From positions 186,001 through 250,000 of the forward strand of contig JAUHXC010000010.1 in the NCBI GenBank assembly GCA_030427205.1: a DNA stretch of 64,000 nucleotides, given 5' to 3'. The notes beneath the pieces are model-generated. The model ran no database searches. It worked only from the letters and a program-made list of their open reading frames with translations, and was not told the origin of the DNA. How positions within the stretch are numbered: position 1 is the first letter of the stretch; every line of letters starts with the position of its first letter. The stretch is from a bacterium (lineage in GTDB: Bacteria > Myxococcota_A > Bradymonadia > UBA7976 > UBA1532). Made by a program: the position numbers and the translations under genes. This document shows, in pieces, positions 19,555 to 28,350 of this stretch.

Positions 19555-22380
19555 ATGACCTGGGCTGCTCTCAATCATCGCCGCGGGCTGCGTCGCTCGG
19601 CGTTCTGGCCGATGGCGCTCGGCGCGCTCGTGTTCGCCGCCGCCTGTCAGGAGCCGGAGGCGGTCGTCGTCGATCTCGACCTCTTCGCCCGCGTCGCCCC
19701 GTGCCTGCCGGACAGATCGGGCTGCGCCGGGCGGTTGAACGACGCCGCTGGCGACGGCCCGGTCAACGGCTGCTTTCTGATCCGCCGCACGCTGCCCGAC
19801 GCGCCGATTCAGCGGCTGCCGCTGCACTGGTCCGACGGCACGCTGTCGATGGCCGACTCGGGCGCGAGCATCTCGATCCCGCCGGGCGTCGAAGTCGAAG
19901 CGATGCTGGTGCTGCTGCGCACCGCCGGCGCCGACGTGGGCCACTGCAGCGCAGTGGACTTCGACCTGACGTGCGCCGACGACCCGGTCTGCCTGCTCAC
20001 CTTGCGCCGACCGCCGGTGCGAATCGACCCCGAGAGCGCGCTCGATTTCGCCGAGGGCGGTGCCTGCCGGTACGGGCAGGGGCAGGCGCTGACCCGAGAC
20101 AAGGAGGCGTGCGATGGCACCGACGACGACTGCGATGGCGTGATCGACGAAGAGACCCGCGCCACCGGATCGCTCTGCCGGGTCGGTCGGGGCGCTTGCG
20201 CGCGCGAGGGGGTCAACGTCTGCGATGCGCGGGCCCGTGTCGAGCGCTGCTCGGCGGAGCCCGGCGAGCCCGCGGTCGACGAGAGTTGCCCGGCGAACGA
20301 CGCGTCGTGCTGCGACGGGCAGGACGACGACTGCGATGGCGCCGTCGACGAAGGCCTCGGCTGCACATCCTGTGAGCGGGACCGCGACTGCGCCCTCAGC
20401 CGCGACGGCTCGCAGTGCCTCGGCGCAGACGACGGGGCCGCGGGCGTCTGTGCGCCGTGCGATCCGGCCGATCATGCCGGTTGCGGCCTCGACGAGCTGT
20501 GCTGCGCGGTCGGCGAGCCGGGGTCACCGGGCTTCGTGGCGCGGTGTGAGCCGACCGACAGCGGGCCGGACGGACAATGCGCCGCCTGCGGCGTAGCGTG
20601 TCAAGGCGCCGACACCTGCCAGGGCCGACGTTGCACCTGCGGCTTCGGCGCGCCGTGTCTCGAGGCCGAGCGACCGGTCTGCGCCGGCGGGCAGTGCGTC
20701 GGCTGCGGTCGCCACGCAGACTGCGGCGCCGATCGTCTGTGTTGCGACGGCGTCTGCCGGCAGACCGATCCGGCGATCGAGTGCGCCGCGTGCGATACGC
20801 CGTGTCCGGTTGGCGTGGCGAACAGCTGTCTCGAGCGCGCCTGCGCCTGCGGAGACGGCGACCCGTGCGAAGACGACCGCGCGATCTGCGCGCTGCCTGC
20901 TCGATGCGCCGACCGCCCCGGTGCCCCCGGCTGCGCACCAGAAGACGCGACGTGCGCCGAGTGCGCGGCAGACATCGACTGCGCGGCCCGTGTGGGCGAT
21001 CGGGCCTGCGTAGACGGACAATGCCGAAACTGCCGCGACGACGACGATGCGTTCTGCGCCGGTAACCCGGCCTGGGCCGGCATCGGGCGCGCGCAGTGCC
21101 TCGGCACCGAGTGCGTCGCGTGCGATCCGACAGATCACGCCGGCTGCGCCGAGGACGGCGACGCCCCCATCTGCGATCTGGAGACTCAGCGCTGCCGGCC
21201 GTGCGAGCTCGACGCACAGTGCGTATTGCGCCCCGGCGAGCGCGATCGCTGCGTCGACGGCCGTTGTGAGAGTTGCAGTCCACCGGGCCTCGGCTGCGAT
21301 CCGGCCGGCGAAGCGCCGATCTGTGCGGTGTCGGCGGACGGCGCGGTCTGTCGGCCGTGCGTCGACTCGGACGAATGTGCTGCTCTCGACGCGGGGGCTC
21401 CGAGCTGCGTCGGCGGCCGCTGCACCGGCTGCGATCCGGTATCGCACGCGCCCTGTCCGCCGACCGCGCTGTGCGTCGATGGCGTGTGCGGGCCCTGCGC
21501 GGCCGACGCCGACTGCGCCTTGCGTCACGCCGAGCCCATGCTGTGCATCGACGGCGACTGCCTGCCGTGCCCGCCGGGGGGCTGCGTCGATGACCTCGGC
21601 GTCGAATGCGCGGTCGACGCCGACTGCGCTGGCGGCATCTGCCTCGACGACGATGGGCTGCGCTATTGCAGCCGGGCGTGTGACGCGCCGGGCGATTGCG
21701 GTGAGGCCGGCGTCTGCGTCGAAGTCGGCGGGCGGGATGTTTGCGTTCAGGCGTTCGAGCCCTGCGCCAACGACTGTCAGTGCGAGGACGGTACCCGATG
21801 CACCGAGGTGATCAACCGCCCCGGCGTCGCCACTGCGTGCCGGCCTCCGCGTCCTGGGGGTCTGCCCATCGGCGCCGAGTGTGACCATCGACTCGACGGG
21901 CAGTGCGCCGTCGGTTTGTGCATGCGGCGAACGGGCCGCTGCATCGGGCTGTGCTGCCGCGCCGAGGACTGCCCGGCGGGCACCCGCTGCGTCGAGTTGT
22001 TGTTCGCCTACGAGGAGAGCCCGATCTGCGCGATCGCATGCGACGGTGACGCTGATTGCCCTGCCCGCACCCCGGATGGACCCGGCGTCGATCCGGGCCC
22101 GCTGATCTGCCGGCACCGGGCCTTGGCCGACCGAAGTCGGTACCTCGGGGCATGCGATCTGCCCAACACCGACAATCAGCCTGCCGGGTCTCATTGCGAC
22201 GGCAGCGGCCTCCCGTGTGCGCACGGCATTTGCTGGGAATGGCCCGATCTGGCGCAGGAGGACTTCTACTGCACCCAAGGTTGCGCCGTCGACGAGAACT
22301 GCATCGAGGGGTGGAACTGCTCACCGACGAACTTCGGTGGCATTCCGGTCAATGTCTGCATGAGGCCTGAGCCCCGCTGA
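19555..22380 (+). CDS. MopE-like Cys-rich lipoprotein
   Basis: 941 residues. A long signal ends in FAAAC with Cys31 as the likely lipid anchor, followed by Gln-Glu. Residues about 32-165 form an Ala/Leu/Val globular region. Two copies of the MopE-type motif CDGxDDDCDGxxDE lie at about 183-198 and 257-272; in that family these are proposed metal (Cu/Ca) sites. The remaining 650 residues are tandem Cys-rich units such as CxxDxDC, CxxCxxxDHAGC and CVDGxC. Cysteines are split between TGT and TGC and CGT is common, unlike the almost pure TGC of the Cys-rich gene at 270-2615, hinting at a different history. It lies 10 bp after the small membrane protein, so it is probably the cargo or surface output of the kinase operon. 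Confidence 0.85.
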   Translation: MTWAALNHRRGLRRSAFWPMALGALVFAAACQEPEAVVVDLDLFARVAPCLPDRSGCAGRLNDAAGDGPVNGCFLIRRTLPDAPIQRLPLHWSDGTLSMADSGASISIPPGVEVEAMLVLLRTAGADVGHCSAVDFDLTCADDPVCLLTLRRPPVRIDPESALDFAEGGACRYGQGQALTRDKEACDGTDDDCDGVIDEETRATGSLCRVGRGACAREGVNVCDARARVERCSAEPGEPAVDESCPANDASCCDGQDDDCDGAVDEGLGCTSCERDRDCALSRDGSQCLGADDGAAGVCAPCDPADHAGCGLDELCCAVGEPGSPGFVARCEPTDSGPDGQCAACGVACQGADTCQGRRCTCGFGAPCLEAERPVCAGGQCVGCGRHADCGADRLCCDGVCRQTDPAIECAACDTPCPVGVANSCLERACACGDGDPCEDDRAICALPARCADRPGAPGCAPEDATCAECAADIDCAARVGDRACVDGQCRNCRDDDDAFCAGNPAWAGIGRAQCLGTECVACDPTDHAGCAEDGDAPICDLETQRCRPCELDAQCVLRPGERDRCVDGRCESCSPPGLGCDPAGEAPICAVSADGAVCRPCVDSDECAALDAGAPSCVGGRCTGCDPVSHAPCPPTALCVDGVCGPCAADADCALRHAEPMLCIDGDCLPCPPGGCVDDLGVECAVDADCAGGICLDDDGLRYCSRACDAPGDCGEAGVCVEVGGRDVCVQAFEPCANDCQCEDGTRCTEVINRPGVATACRPPRPGGLPIGAECDHRLDGQCAVGLCMRRTGRCIGLCCRAEDCPAGTRCVELLFAYEESPICAIACDGDADCPARTPDGPGVDPGPLICRHRALADRSRYLGACDLPNTDNQPAGSHCDGSGLPCAHGICWEWPDLAQEDFYCTQGCAVDENCIEGWNCSPTNFGGIPVNVCMRPEPR

Positions 22381-22392
22381 GCCGACAACGGT

Positions 22393-22402
22393 GCGATATC
22401 GC
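22393..22402. promoter_or_regulatory. 10-bp palindrome in intergenic region
   Basis: GCGATATCGC is a perfect palindrome in the 93-bp gap between the MopE-like gene and the sulfatase-fold gene. Both genes run on the plus strand. It could be an operator for the downstream gene; nothing else supports this. Confidence 0.25.
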
Positions 22403-22473
22403 GCATGCCTCGCGCCGCAGGCCGAACGATGCTATCGCAGCGACATGGATCGTGAGTCTGCAGTGACGCCGCG

Positions 22474-24612
22474 GTGACGACGGCGAATACCAAACGCACG
22501 CCGGCCGCCGCCCACCGCACCTGGCGCGCACGGGCGACGCGGCTCGCGCTGTGCGCCGGGGTCGTGGCGGCGATCGACTGCGGCGTCGCGCTGGCTGCCG
22601 GCGCGTCGATCGGCGCCTTGCCGGCGCTGCTCGGCGTCTGGGGCACGCTGGCCCTGCTCGTGCTGCCGCTCTCGGGGCCGGCGCAGGCGACCTTCGGCGC
22701 GCTGCGGGTCTCCGAGCGGCTGCGGGCGGGCCTCGCCGCCGTGCGCGGGGGCACCGACACCGACAGCGCACCCGCCGCCGCCCGGCTGGTCGGGTGGGTC
22801 GTCGCGATCGGGCTGTGGCTCGGCGGCGGCCTGGGGCTGCTGACGGGGTTCATCGACGCCTTCAATACGCCGGTGCTCATCGCCGCGGCCTTCATGGGCG
22901 CCCAGCTGGCGCTGATCGCGGTGGCGGGCTTCGTCGGCTTCGGCGTGGCCCACGCCATCCGGCGGCGGGGGCGGCTGACGCTGCGCCGGGCGGCGGCGGC
23001 GATGCTGATCGTCGGGCTGGCCGGGCTGGGCGTGCTGTACGCGACGGTGCTCAAGCGGGTGCCCTCGGCGGGCCTCGGGCCGACGCTGGCGGCCATCGCC
23101 GCGCCGCTGACGCTGTGGGCCAGCCGCCGCATCGCCGGCCATCGCGCGGCGATCGGGCTCCTGCTCGCCGCGCCGCTGCTGGCCGGCGTCGCGCTGCAGG
23201 ACGCCCAGAGCCGCTACGCGGTGGCGCGGCAGGCGCCGACCGCCCGCGAGGTCGTGCTGCCGTTGATCACCGCGTCGGACTTCGATCGGGACGGCGTGCC
23301 GAGCCTGCCCGACCTGCGCGACTGCGCGCCTTTTGATCCGGACGTGCACCCGTTCGCCGCCGATCTGCCGGGGGATGGTATCGACCAGAACTGCGACGGC
23401 GCCGACGGCGGGCCGGCGGCACGGACGCTGGTGCCGATGCCCGGAAAGCTGCCGCGCACGCCGGCCGACATCATCCTGATCACCGTCGACTCGCTGCGGG
23501 CCGATCACCTCTCGATCTACGGCTACGGGCGCCCGACGACGCCCGAACTCGAGCGCCTCGCCGCCGACGCGGCCATCTTCGAGCGGGCGTGGGCGGTCGA
23601 CTCGGGCACCGGCCCCAGCCTGTGGTCGCTGATGGCGGGCACCGCGCCGTTCGAGGCCCGGCTGAACCCGTCGCGGGGCTGGCCGCCGCGGTTCGCGCGG
23701 GGGCAGCTCTCGCTGGCCAATCGGCTGGTGCGCGCCGGCTATCGGGCCGAGGCGATCCTCTGCGGGCGGGTCTTCCGCCGCGTCTCGGGCATCCGCCAGG
23801 GCATGACCAGCTACATCGAGCTGTGCGGCGCCGATCCGGGCGCCTTGGGCGCGCGCATCACCGAGCGCGCCCGCCAGCGGCTCGAACGCCATCGCAAGCT
23901 GCGCGGCCGGCGCGGCGGCACCGCGCCGAACTTCCTGTGGGTGCACTATTACGACCCACACACGCCGTATATCGAGCATGACGGCATCCAGCTGCCCGGC
24001 GAAGACGAGCTGCCCGATCGGGTGCGGCGCTACGACGAAGAGATCGCCTATACCGATCGCCAGCTCGGCGAGCTGATCGACCACATCCGGGCCCAGCCGG
24101 GCGAGCCGTGGATCTTCCTCACCGCCGACCACGGGGAGAACTTCGGCAGCCACGGCACCGCGCCCCATGCCCGCAGCCTGTATCGCCCGGTGACCCACGT
24201 GCCGCTGCTGGTCTGGGGCCCCGGCGTCGTGCCGCGCCGCATAGAGGCGCCGGTCTCGCTCGTCGATCTGCACCCGACCATGCTCGAGCTCGCCCGGCGC
24301 GATCCGGGACCCAGCGCGAGCGGTCGCAGCCTGCTGTCGGTCTTGCAGGGCGGCCAGCCCGACATGCAGCGGCTCATCTATCAGGAGAACAGCTTCGCCC
24401 GGCCCAAGCGGCATACCCGGGCGGTGGTGGGCCAGCGCTACCACCTCATCACCGACCTGACCGTGGGGCACAGCGAGCTCTACGACCTCGAAGCGGACTT
24501 CGACGAGCAGCACGATATATACGGCACCGGCGTGCCCGATCAGGCGCGCCTCGAGGCGGCGCTGCGCGGCTTCATGACCCTCAGCCGCATCCCGCCGGCG
24601 TACGCGCGCTGA
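22474..24612 (+). CDS. Membrane sulfatase-superfamily protein with MopE-type insert
   Basis: 712 residues, GTG start. The N-terminal 260 residues contain about six to seven hydrophobic segments. Residues about 269-313 hold a MopE-type calcium/metal motif (DFDRDG, RDCAPFDPDVHPF, DGIDQNCDGADG). The C-terminal alkaline-phosphatase-fold domain has metal motifs TVDSLRADHL (about 335-344) and TADHGENFGSHG (about 550-561) and a WVHYYDPHTPY segment. The position normally holding the formylglycine motif CxPxR reads DSGTGPSLWS (about 376-385), so this is not a canonical FGly sulfatase; a Thr or Ser nucleophile, as in LTA-synthase or phosphoethanolamine-transferase relatives, is more likely. The substrate is unknown, probably an envelope lipid or glycan. 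Confidence 0.85.
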   Translation: MTTANTKRTPAAAHRTWRARATRLALCAGVVAAIDCGVALAAGASIGALPALLGVWGTLALLVLPLSGPAQATFGALRVSERLRAGLAAVRGGTDTDSAPAAARLVGWVVAIGLWLGGGLGLLTGFIDAFNTPVLIAAAFMGAQLALIAVAGFVGFGVAHAIRRRGRLTLRRAAAAMLIVGLAGLGVLYATVLKRVPSAGLGPTLAAIAAPLTLWASRRIAGHRAAIGLLLAAPLLAGVALQDAQSRYAVARQAPTAREVVLPLITASDFDRDGVPSLPDLRDCAPFDPDVHPFAADLPGDGIDQNCDGADGGPAARTLVPMPGKLPRTPADIILITVDSLRADHLSIYGYGRPTTPELERLAADAAIFERAWAVDSGTGPSLWSLMAGTAPFEARLNPSRGWPPRFARGQLSLANRLVRAGYRAEAILCGRVFRRVSGIRQGMTSYIELCGADPGALGARITERARQRLERHRKLRGRRGGTAPNFLWVHYYDPHTPYIEHDGIQLPGEDELPDRVRRYDEEIAYTDRQLGELIDHIRAQPGEPWIFLTADHGENFGSHGTAPHARSLYRPVTHVPLLVWGPGVVPRRIEAPVSLVDLHPTMLELARRDPGPSASGRSLLSVLQGGQPDMQRLIYQENSFARPKRHTRAVVGQRYHLITDLTVGHSELYDLEADFDEQHDIYGTGVPDQARLEAALRGFMTLSRIPPAYAR

Positions 24613-24622
24613 GCGCCATCGG

Positions 24623-26164
24623 TCAGCTTTGGCCCAGGGCCTCGACGCCCAGGTAGGGGTCTTCATTGGTGGCCAGGTGCTGCCGCCACAGCGCCAGCGT
24701 CTCGCCGTCGACCCCGCGCCAGCCGCCGCCGGCCTCGGCGACCAGGGCCACCACGACCGGTCGCCGCGGGCCGACCGCCTCGCGGACACCGGCGAGGAAG
24801 CGGCGCACCGCTTTGTCGGGGGACTCGAAGGTCTCCACCAGCACCAGCAGCCGGCCCTGCGCCGCGCCGTCGCCCAGCGCCGCCAGCGCCGTCTTCTCGG
24901 CGCGGAAGTCGGCCACCTCGAGCACGTCGACCAGCTCGCCGTCGTAGTGATCGGCCACCAGCGCCCGCAGCTTCGCCCGATCGACGGGGAAGTCGCGCCA
25001 CGCGATCAACACCCACGGGTCTTTGGGGGTCGGCGGGCTGTACTGCGGCTCGAGCGCGCGGGCCGGCGGGTGCTCGACCTGCTCCGGCTCGGGGGCGCGG
25101 GTGCGGATCCGGTGCGCGGTGAGCCGACGCACGATGCGGTCGACGTCGGGGGTATCCAGCGGCAGCGTCGCCAGGGCGCGCCGGGCCCTGCGCTGCGCCC
25201 ACAGCCACGCGGCGACCCGCGGCAGCAGCCCGTAGACCGCGGTGGCCATCACCAGGAAGCGCCACCAGCCGCCGATGGCGACGCCGTCCGGGGCCCGCCC
25301 GTCGCCCGCGGCCACGTAGGCGGCCTCCAGGCGGCTGTAGCGGGTGGCCTCGACCAATGCTACGTCCGGCGCCGCCTCGGGCCACAGCCAGGCCCAGGGG
25401 GCCGCCAGCGCCCGGATCAGCGCCGAAAAGCCCGCCGGATCGACCTCCAGCGTGGTGGCCCAGGCGAACGCGAGGTCGCTGGTGCCCACCGCGACCATGA
25501 TCGCGCCCAGCGCGGCGATGTTGAACGCCACGCCGAAGCCCTGCAGCGCGCCGAGGGCGTGCCAGCGCTCGACCTCGCGATAGAGCGAGCGCCGGGCCCG
25601 CAGCCGATGCCAGCCGGCGCGCCACGCCGCCCGCCGGTCGGGGTCGTGGGCCCGAAACGCCGCGTCGCCGCGCATCAGCAGGCGGTCGGCGAGCTGGATG
25701 ATCGCGCGCGCCACCGCTTCGAGGTCGCCCAGCAGCGGCATGCGGTCGCGATTCAGCAGGCGGCGGGCGGCGAGCCCGAGCAGCAGCAGCAACAGCAGGC
25801 CCAGCTGCAGCCCGACGAGCACCGCGAGGGCGTGGATCACGTTCACCGGCGTCCGGCCGTCGTAGGCCATCAGCCACGCGCCGGTGCCCCAGCCGATGAC
25901 CAGCCCGGCCACCACCAGCGCCGCGCGGCCGAGCCGGATCGCGCGGGCGATCCGAGCGCCGGGGGTCGGTCCGGCCGCCCGCAGCGCGGCGAGCCAGCCC
26001 CCGATCAGCGCCGGGCGGTCGTCGGGGCCTGCGGCCAGGGTCTGAGCGATGCGCCCGTCGCGATCGCGCAGCGCCTCGGGCTCGGCGGCGGCGTCTTCGG
26101 CGATGCGCGCCTCGAGGTCGACGAGGTCGTCGAGGCCGAGGGCATGGGGCGCGGGTGCAGGCAT
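24623..26164 (-). CDS. DUF2868-type membrane protein
   Basis: 513 residues. Hydrophobic segments lie at about 83-100, 112-140 (very Leu-rich), 205-230 and 295-320. The last carries GGWWRFLVMATAVYGLLPRVAAWLWA, the pattern typical of DUF2868 proteins. The C-terminal 150 residues form a cytoplasmic alpha/beta region (LLVLVETFESPDKAVRRFL, RPVVVALVAEA). Family members are usually encoded immediately upstream of a DUF3482 GTPase; the GTPase here is at 13545-15017. The gene is 13 bp downstream of the OPT transporter, so the two are probably co-transcribed. Molecular function is not established. Confidence 0.8.
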   Translation of the reverse strand: MPAPAPHALGLDDLVDLEARIAEDAAAEPEALRDRDGRIAQTLAAGPDDRPALIGGWLAALRAAGPTPGARIARAIRLGRAALVVAGLVIGWGTGAWLMAYDGRTPVNVIHALAVLVGLQLGLLLLLLLGLAARRLLNRDRMPLLGDLEAVARAIIQLADRLLMRGDAAFRAHDPDRRAAWRAGWHRLRARRSLYREVERWHALGALQGFGVAFNIAALGAIMVAVGTSDLAFAWATTLEVDPAGFSALIRALAAPWAWLWPEAAPDVALVEATRYSRLEAAYVAAGDGRAPDGVAIGGWWRFLVMATAVYGLLPRVAAWLWAQRRARRALATLPLDTPDVDRIVRRLTAHRIRTRAPEPEQVEHPPARALEPQYSPPTPKDPWVLIAWRDFPVDRAKLRALVADHYDGELVDVLEVADFRAEKTALAALGDGAAQGRLLVLVETFESPDKAVRRFLAGVREAVGPRRPVVVALVAEAGGGWRGVDGETLALWRQHLATNEDPYLGVEALGQS

Positions 26165-26177
26165 CGGGCGGATCGAT

Positions 26178-28073
26178 TCAGCCCGCGCGCCGGCCGTAGC
26201 GGTAGAAGAGGAAGATCGTCACCAGCGTGGCCACCGCGGTGAGGGTGGTCACCACGCCGGTGTCGAGGCCCAGCGCGGGCGCGCCGATGTTGAGCGAGGC
26301 CAGGATGGCCAGCGCGATGCCGGTCAGCGACTCGCCGGCGATGGCCCCCGAGGCGAAGAGCACGCCCGGCCGCAAGGCCACGTCGGCCTCGTGCTCGCTC
26401 ATGCCCCGGCTGAGCACGTGGGCCACCAGCCCGCCGACCAGGATCGGGGTCGCCAGCTCGAACGGCAGGTAGATGCCGACGGCGATGGGCATCAGGTGCG
26501 CCCGGAACGTCGAGCCCCGCGCTTTGAGGATCTGGTCGACGATCAGCACCACGACCCCGAGGGCGCAGCCCCAGCCCACCATGTCCCACGGCAGGTGGCC
26601 GTCGCCGAAGAAGCCCTCGGCGAGGCTGGCGAAGAGGCCGGCCTGCGGCGCGGGCAGCGCCTTGCTGCCGATGCCGCCGCCGTGCTCGTGCAAGAGCTGC
26701 AGCACCGGCGCCATGACCACGCAGGCGGTGGCCACGCCGATGATCTGCATGATCTGCTGGCGGTAGGGGGTCGCGCCGACGAGCTGGCCGGTCTTGAGGT
26801 CGTTGCAGACGTCGCCCGAGGTGCAGGCGGCGCAGCAGACGATGGCGGCGACGCCCAGGGTGGCGGCCATGCCCTCGACGCCGCTGTAGCCGAAGAGGTA
26901 GAGCATGCCGCCGGTGAAGAGCACCGCGGTGATGGTCATGCCCGAGACGGGGCTGTTGCTGTTGCCGACGAGGCCGACGATATAGCTGGCGACCGCGGTG
27001 AAGAAGAACGACATCACCAGCATGACGACGGTGGTCAGCACGGTCATGCCGACGCTGCCGGTCAGGTGGTAGTAGACCGCGGCGACGACGGCGGTCGCCA
27101 CCAGCGAGACGCCGGTGATCACGCCCGAGGGCAGGTCGCGCTCCTTGACGTCGGTGTCCGCCGAGCTGTTGCCCCGCTTGCGCAGCTCGGCGACGGCGCG
27201 CAGCAGGCCGTGGCGCACCTTGAAGATGGCGTCGAGGCCGCCGACGACCATCGCGCCGACGCCCACGTACCGGATCTGGGTCGACCACAGGTCGAAGGCG
27301 CCGTCTTCGGGGTGAGCCAGCTGCTCGGCGCTGGCCTCGAGCAGCGGGATGCCCACCAGCCAGCCGAGCGCGCCGCCGATGAAGATGAGCACCGCCACGT
27401 TGAGCCGCACGATGAAGCCCACCGCGATCAGGGCCGGCGAGACGTCGCCGCCGAAGTAGAGGATGCGCCCGCCGGCGGCGGTGGCGTAGGCCAGCGCCGC
27501 CTTGAACACCGCGAAGAACTTCACCCCCAGCGCGAAGGCGATGCCCCACAGCGCGCCGCGGATGATCGGCCCCGCCGAGGCGCCGCCGTCGTCTTCGTCG
27601 TCGCCGGCTTCGAGCACCGCGGCGCAGGCCAGCCCCTCGGGGAACTTCAGCTCGCTGTCTTCGGCGGTCACGAAGACCCGCCGCATGGGGATCATGAACA
27701 AGATGCCCAACAGCCCGCCGGCGAACGCGATGGCGGTGGTCAAGAGCCAGTCGAACTCGGTCCAGACGCCGATGAGCACCAGCGCCGGCATCGTGAAGAT
27801 GATGCCCGCCGCCAGCGACTCGCCCGCCGAGGCCGCCGTCTGCACCTGGTTGGCCTCGAGCACGCTGCCGTTGCGGAACAGCCCGCGCAGGATGAGCATC
27901 GCCACCACCGCCGCCGGGATCGACGCCGAGACGGTCATGCCGACCCGCAGGCCGAGGTAGACGTTGGCCGCGCCCATCACCACCGAGAGCAGCACGCCGA
28001 GCACGATGACCCGCAGCGTCAGCTCGGGGACGAGCGCGCGGCCGGATGAAGCGGGCTTCTCCAGTGAGGGCAT
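26178..28073 (-). CDS. OPT-family oligopeptide/metal-chelate transporter
   Basis: A 631-residue polytopic inner-membrane protein with about 14-16 hydrophobic segments along its whole length. Family signatures include GLRVGMTVSASIPAAVVAM near the N-terminus, LKFPEGLACAAVL, GNSNSPVSGMTI, and CTSGDVCNDLKTGQLVGATP in the middle. OPT proteins are proton-coupled carriers of small peptides or metal chelates; the prokaryotic branch with this motif set is of the 600-650-residue type. ATG 28073 is preferred because AGGAG lies 5 nt upstream; a GTG five codons earlier is possible. It is followed by the DUF2868 gene and is divergent from the barrel protein at 28343. Substrate is not predictable. Confidence 0.92.
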   Translation of the reverse strand: MPSLEKPASSGRALVPELTLRVIVLGVLLSVVMGAANVYLGLRVGMTVSASIPAAVVAMLILRGLFRNGSVLEANQVQTAASAGESLAAGIIFTMPALVLIGVWTEFDWLLTTAIAFAGGLLGILFMIPMRRVFVTAEDSELKFPEGLACAAVLEAGDDEDDGGASAGPIIRGALWGIAFALGVKFFAVFKAALAYATAAGGRILYFGGDVSPALIAVGFIVRLNVAVLIFIGGALGWLVGIPLLEASAEQLAHPEDGAFDLWSTQIRYVGVGAMVVGGLDAIFKVRHGLLRAVAELRKRGNSSADTDVKERDLPSGVITGVSLVATAVVAAVYYHLTGSVGMTVLTTVVMLVMSFFFTAVASYIVGLVGNSNSPVSGMTITAVLFTGGMLYLFGYSGVEGMAATLGVAAIVCCAACTSGDVCNDLKTGQLVGATPYRQQIMQIIGVATACVVMAPVLQLLHEHGGGIGSKALPAPQAGLFASLAEGFFGDGHLPWDMVGWGCALGVVVLIVDQILKARGSTFRAHLMPIAVGIYLPFELATPILVGGLVAHVLSRGMSEHEADVALRPGVLFASGAIAGESLTGIALAILASLNIGAPALGLDTGVVTTLTAVATLVTIFLFYRYGRRAG

Positions 28074-28328
28074 GGGGGCTCCTGACACCTGTTCGCCACG
28101 ACCGCGGCATCATAGCCCGCCGATCGGGTCGGCGATAGGTGGCGCCGCACACGGGCGCACGCGGGGTGCAGCGCCGTCCGGGCGACCGCGGCCGCGCCGT
28201 GCCGACGTCGGTGACGGGCGGGTCTCGACAGCCGGAGCGGGATCACCGCCGACATCGCCCGTCTCGACGGCGCTTCACATCTCGAAACATCGATCCCGGC
28301 CGGCGGGTGAATCCCCGACCCCCGGGTG

Positions 28329-28350
28329 TGAATCATCGGGTCATGATTCA
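28329..28350. promoter_or_regulatory. 8-bp inverted repeat overlapping a start codon
   Basis: Arms TGAATCAT (28329-28336) and ATGATTCA (28343-28350) are perfect inverted repeats with a 6-nt spacer; the right arm begins with the ATG of the barrel-protein gene. It is AT-rich against a very GC-rich background and no Shine-Dalgarno sequence is evident. It may be an operator or a hairpin that hides the start codon. Confidence 0.45.
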
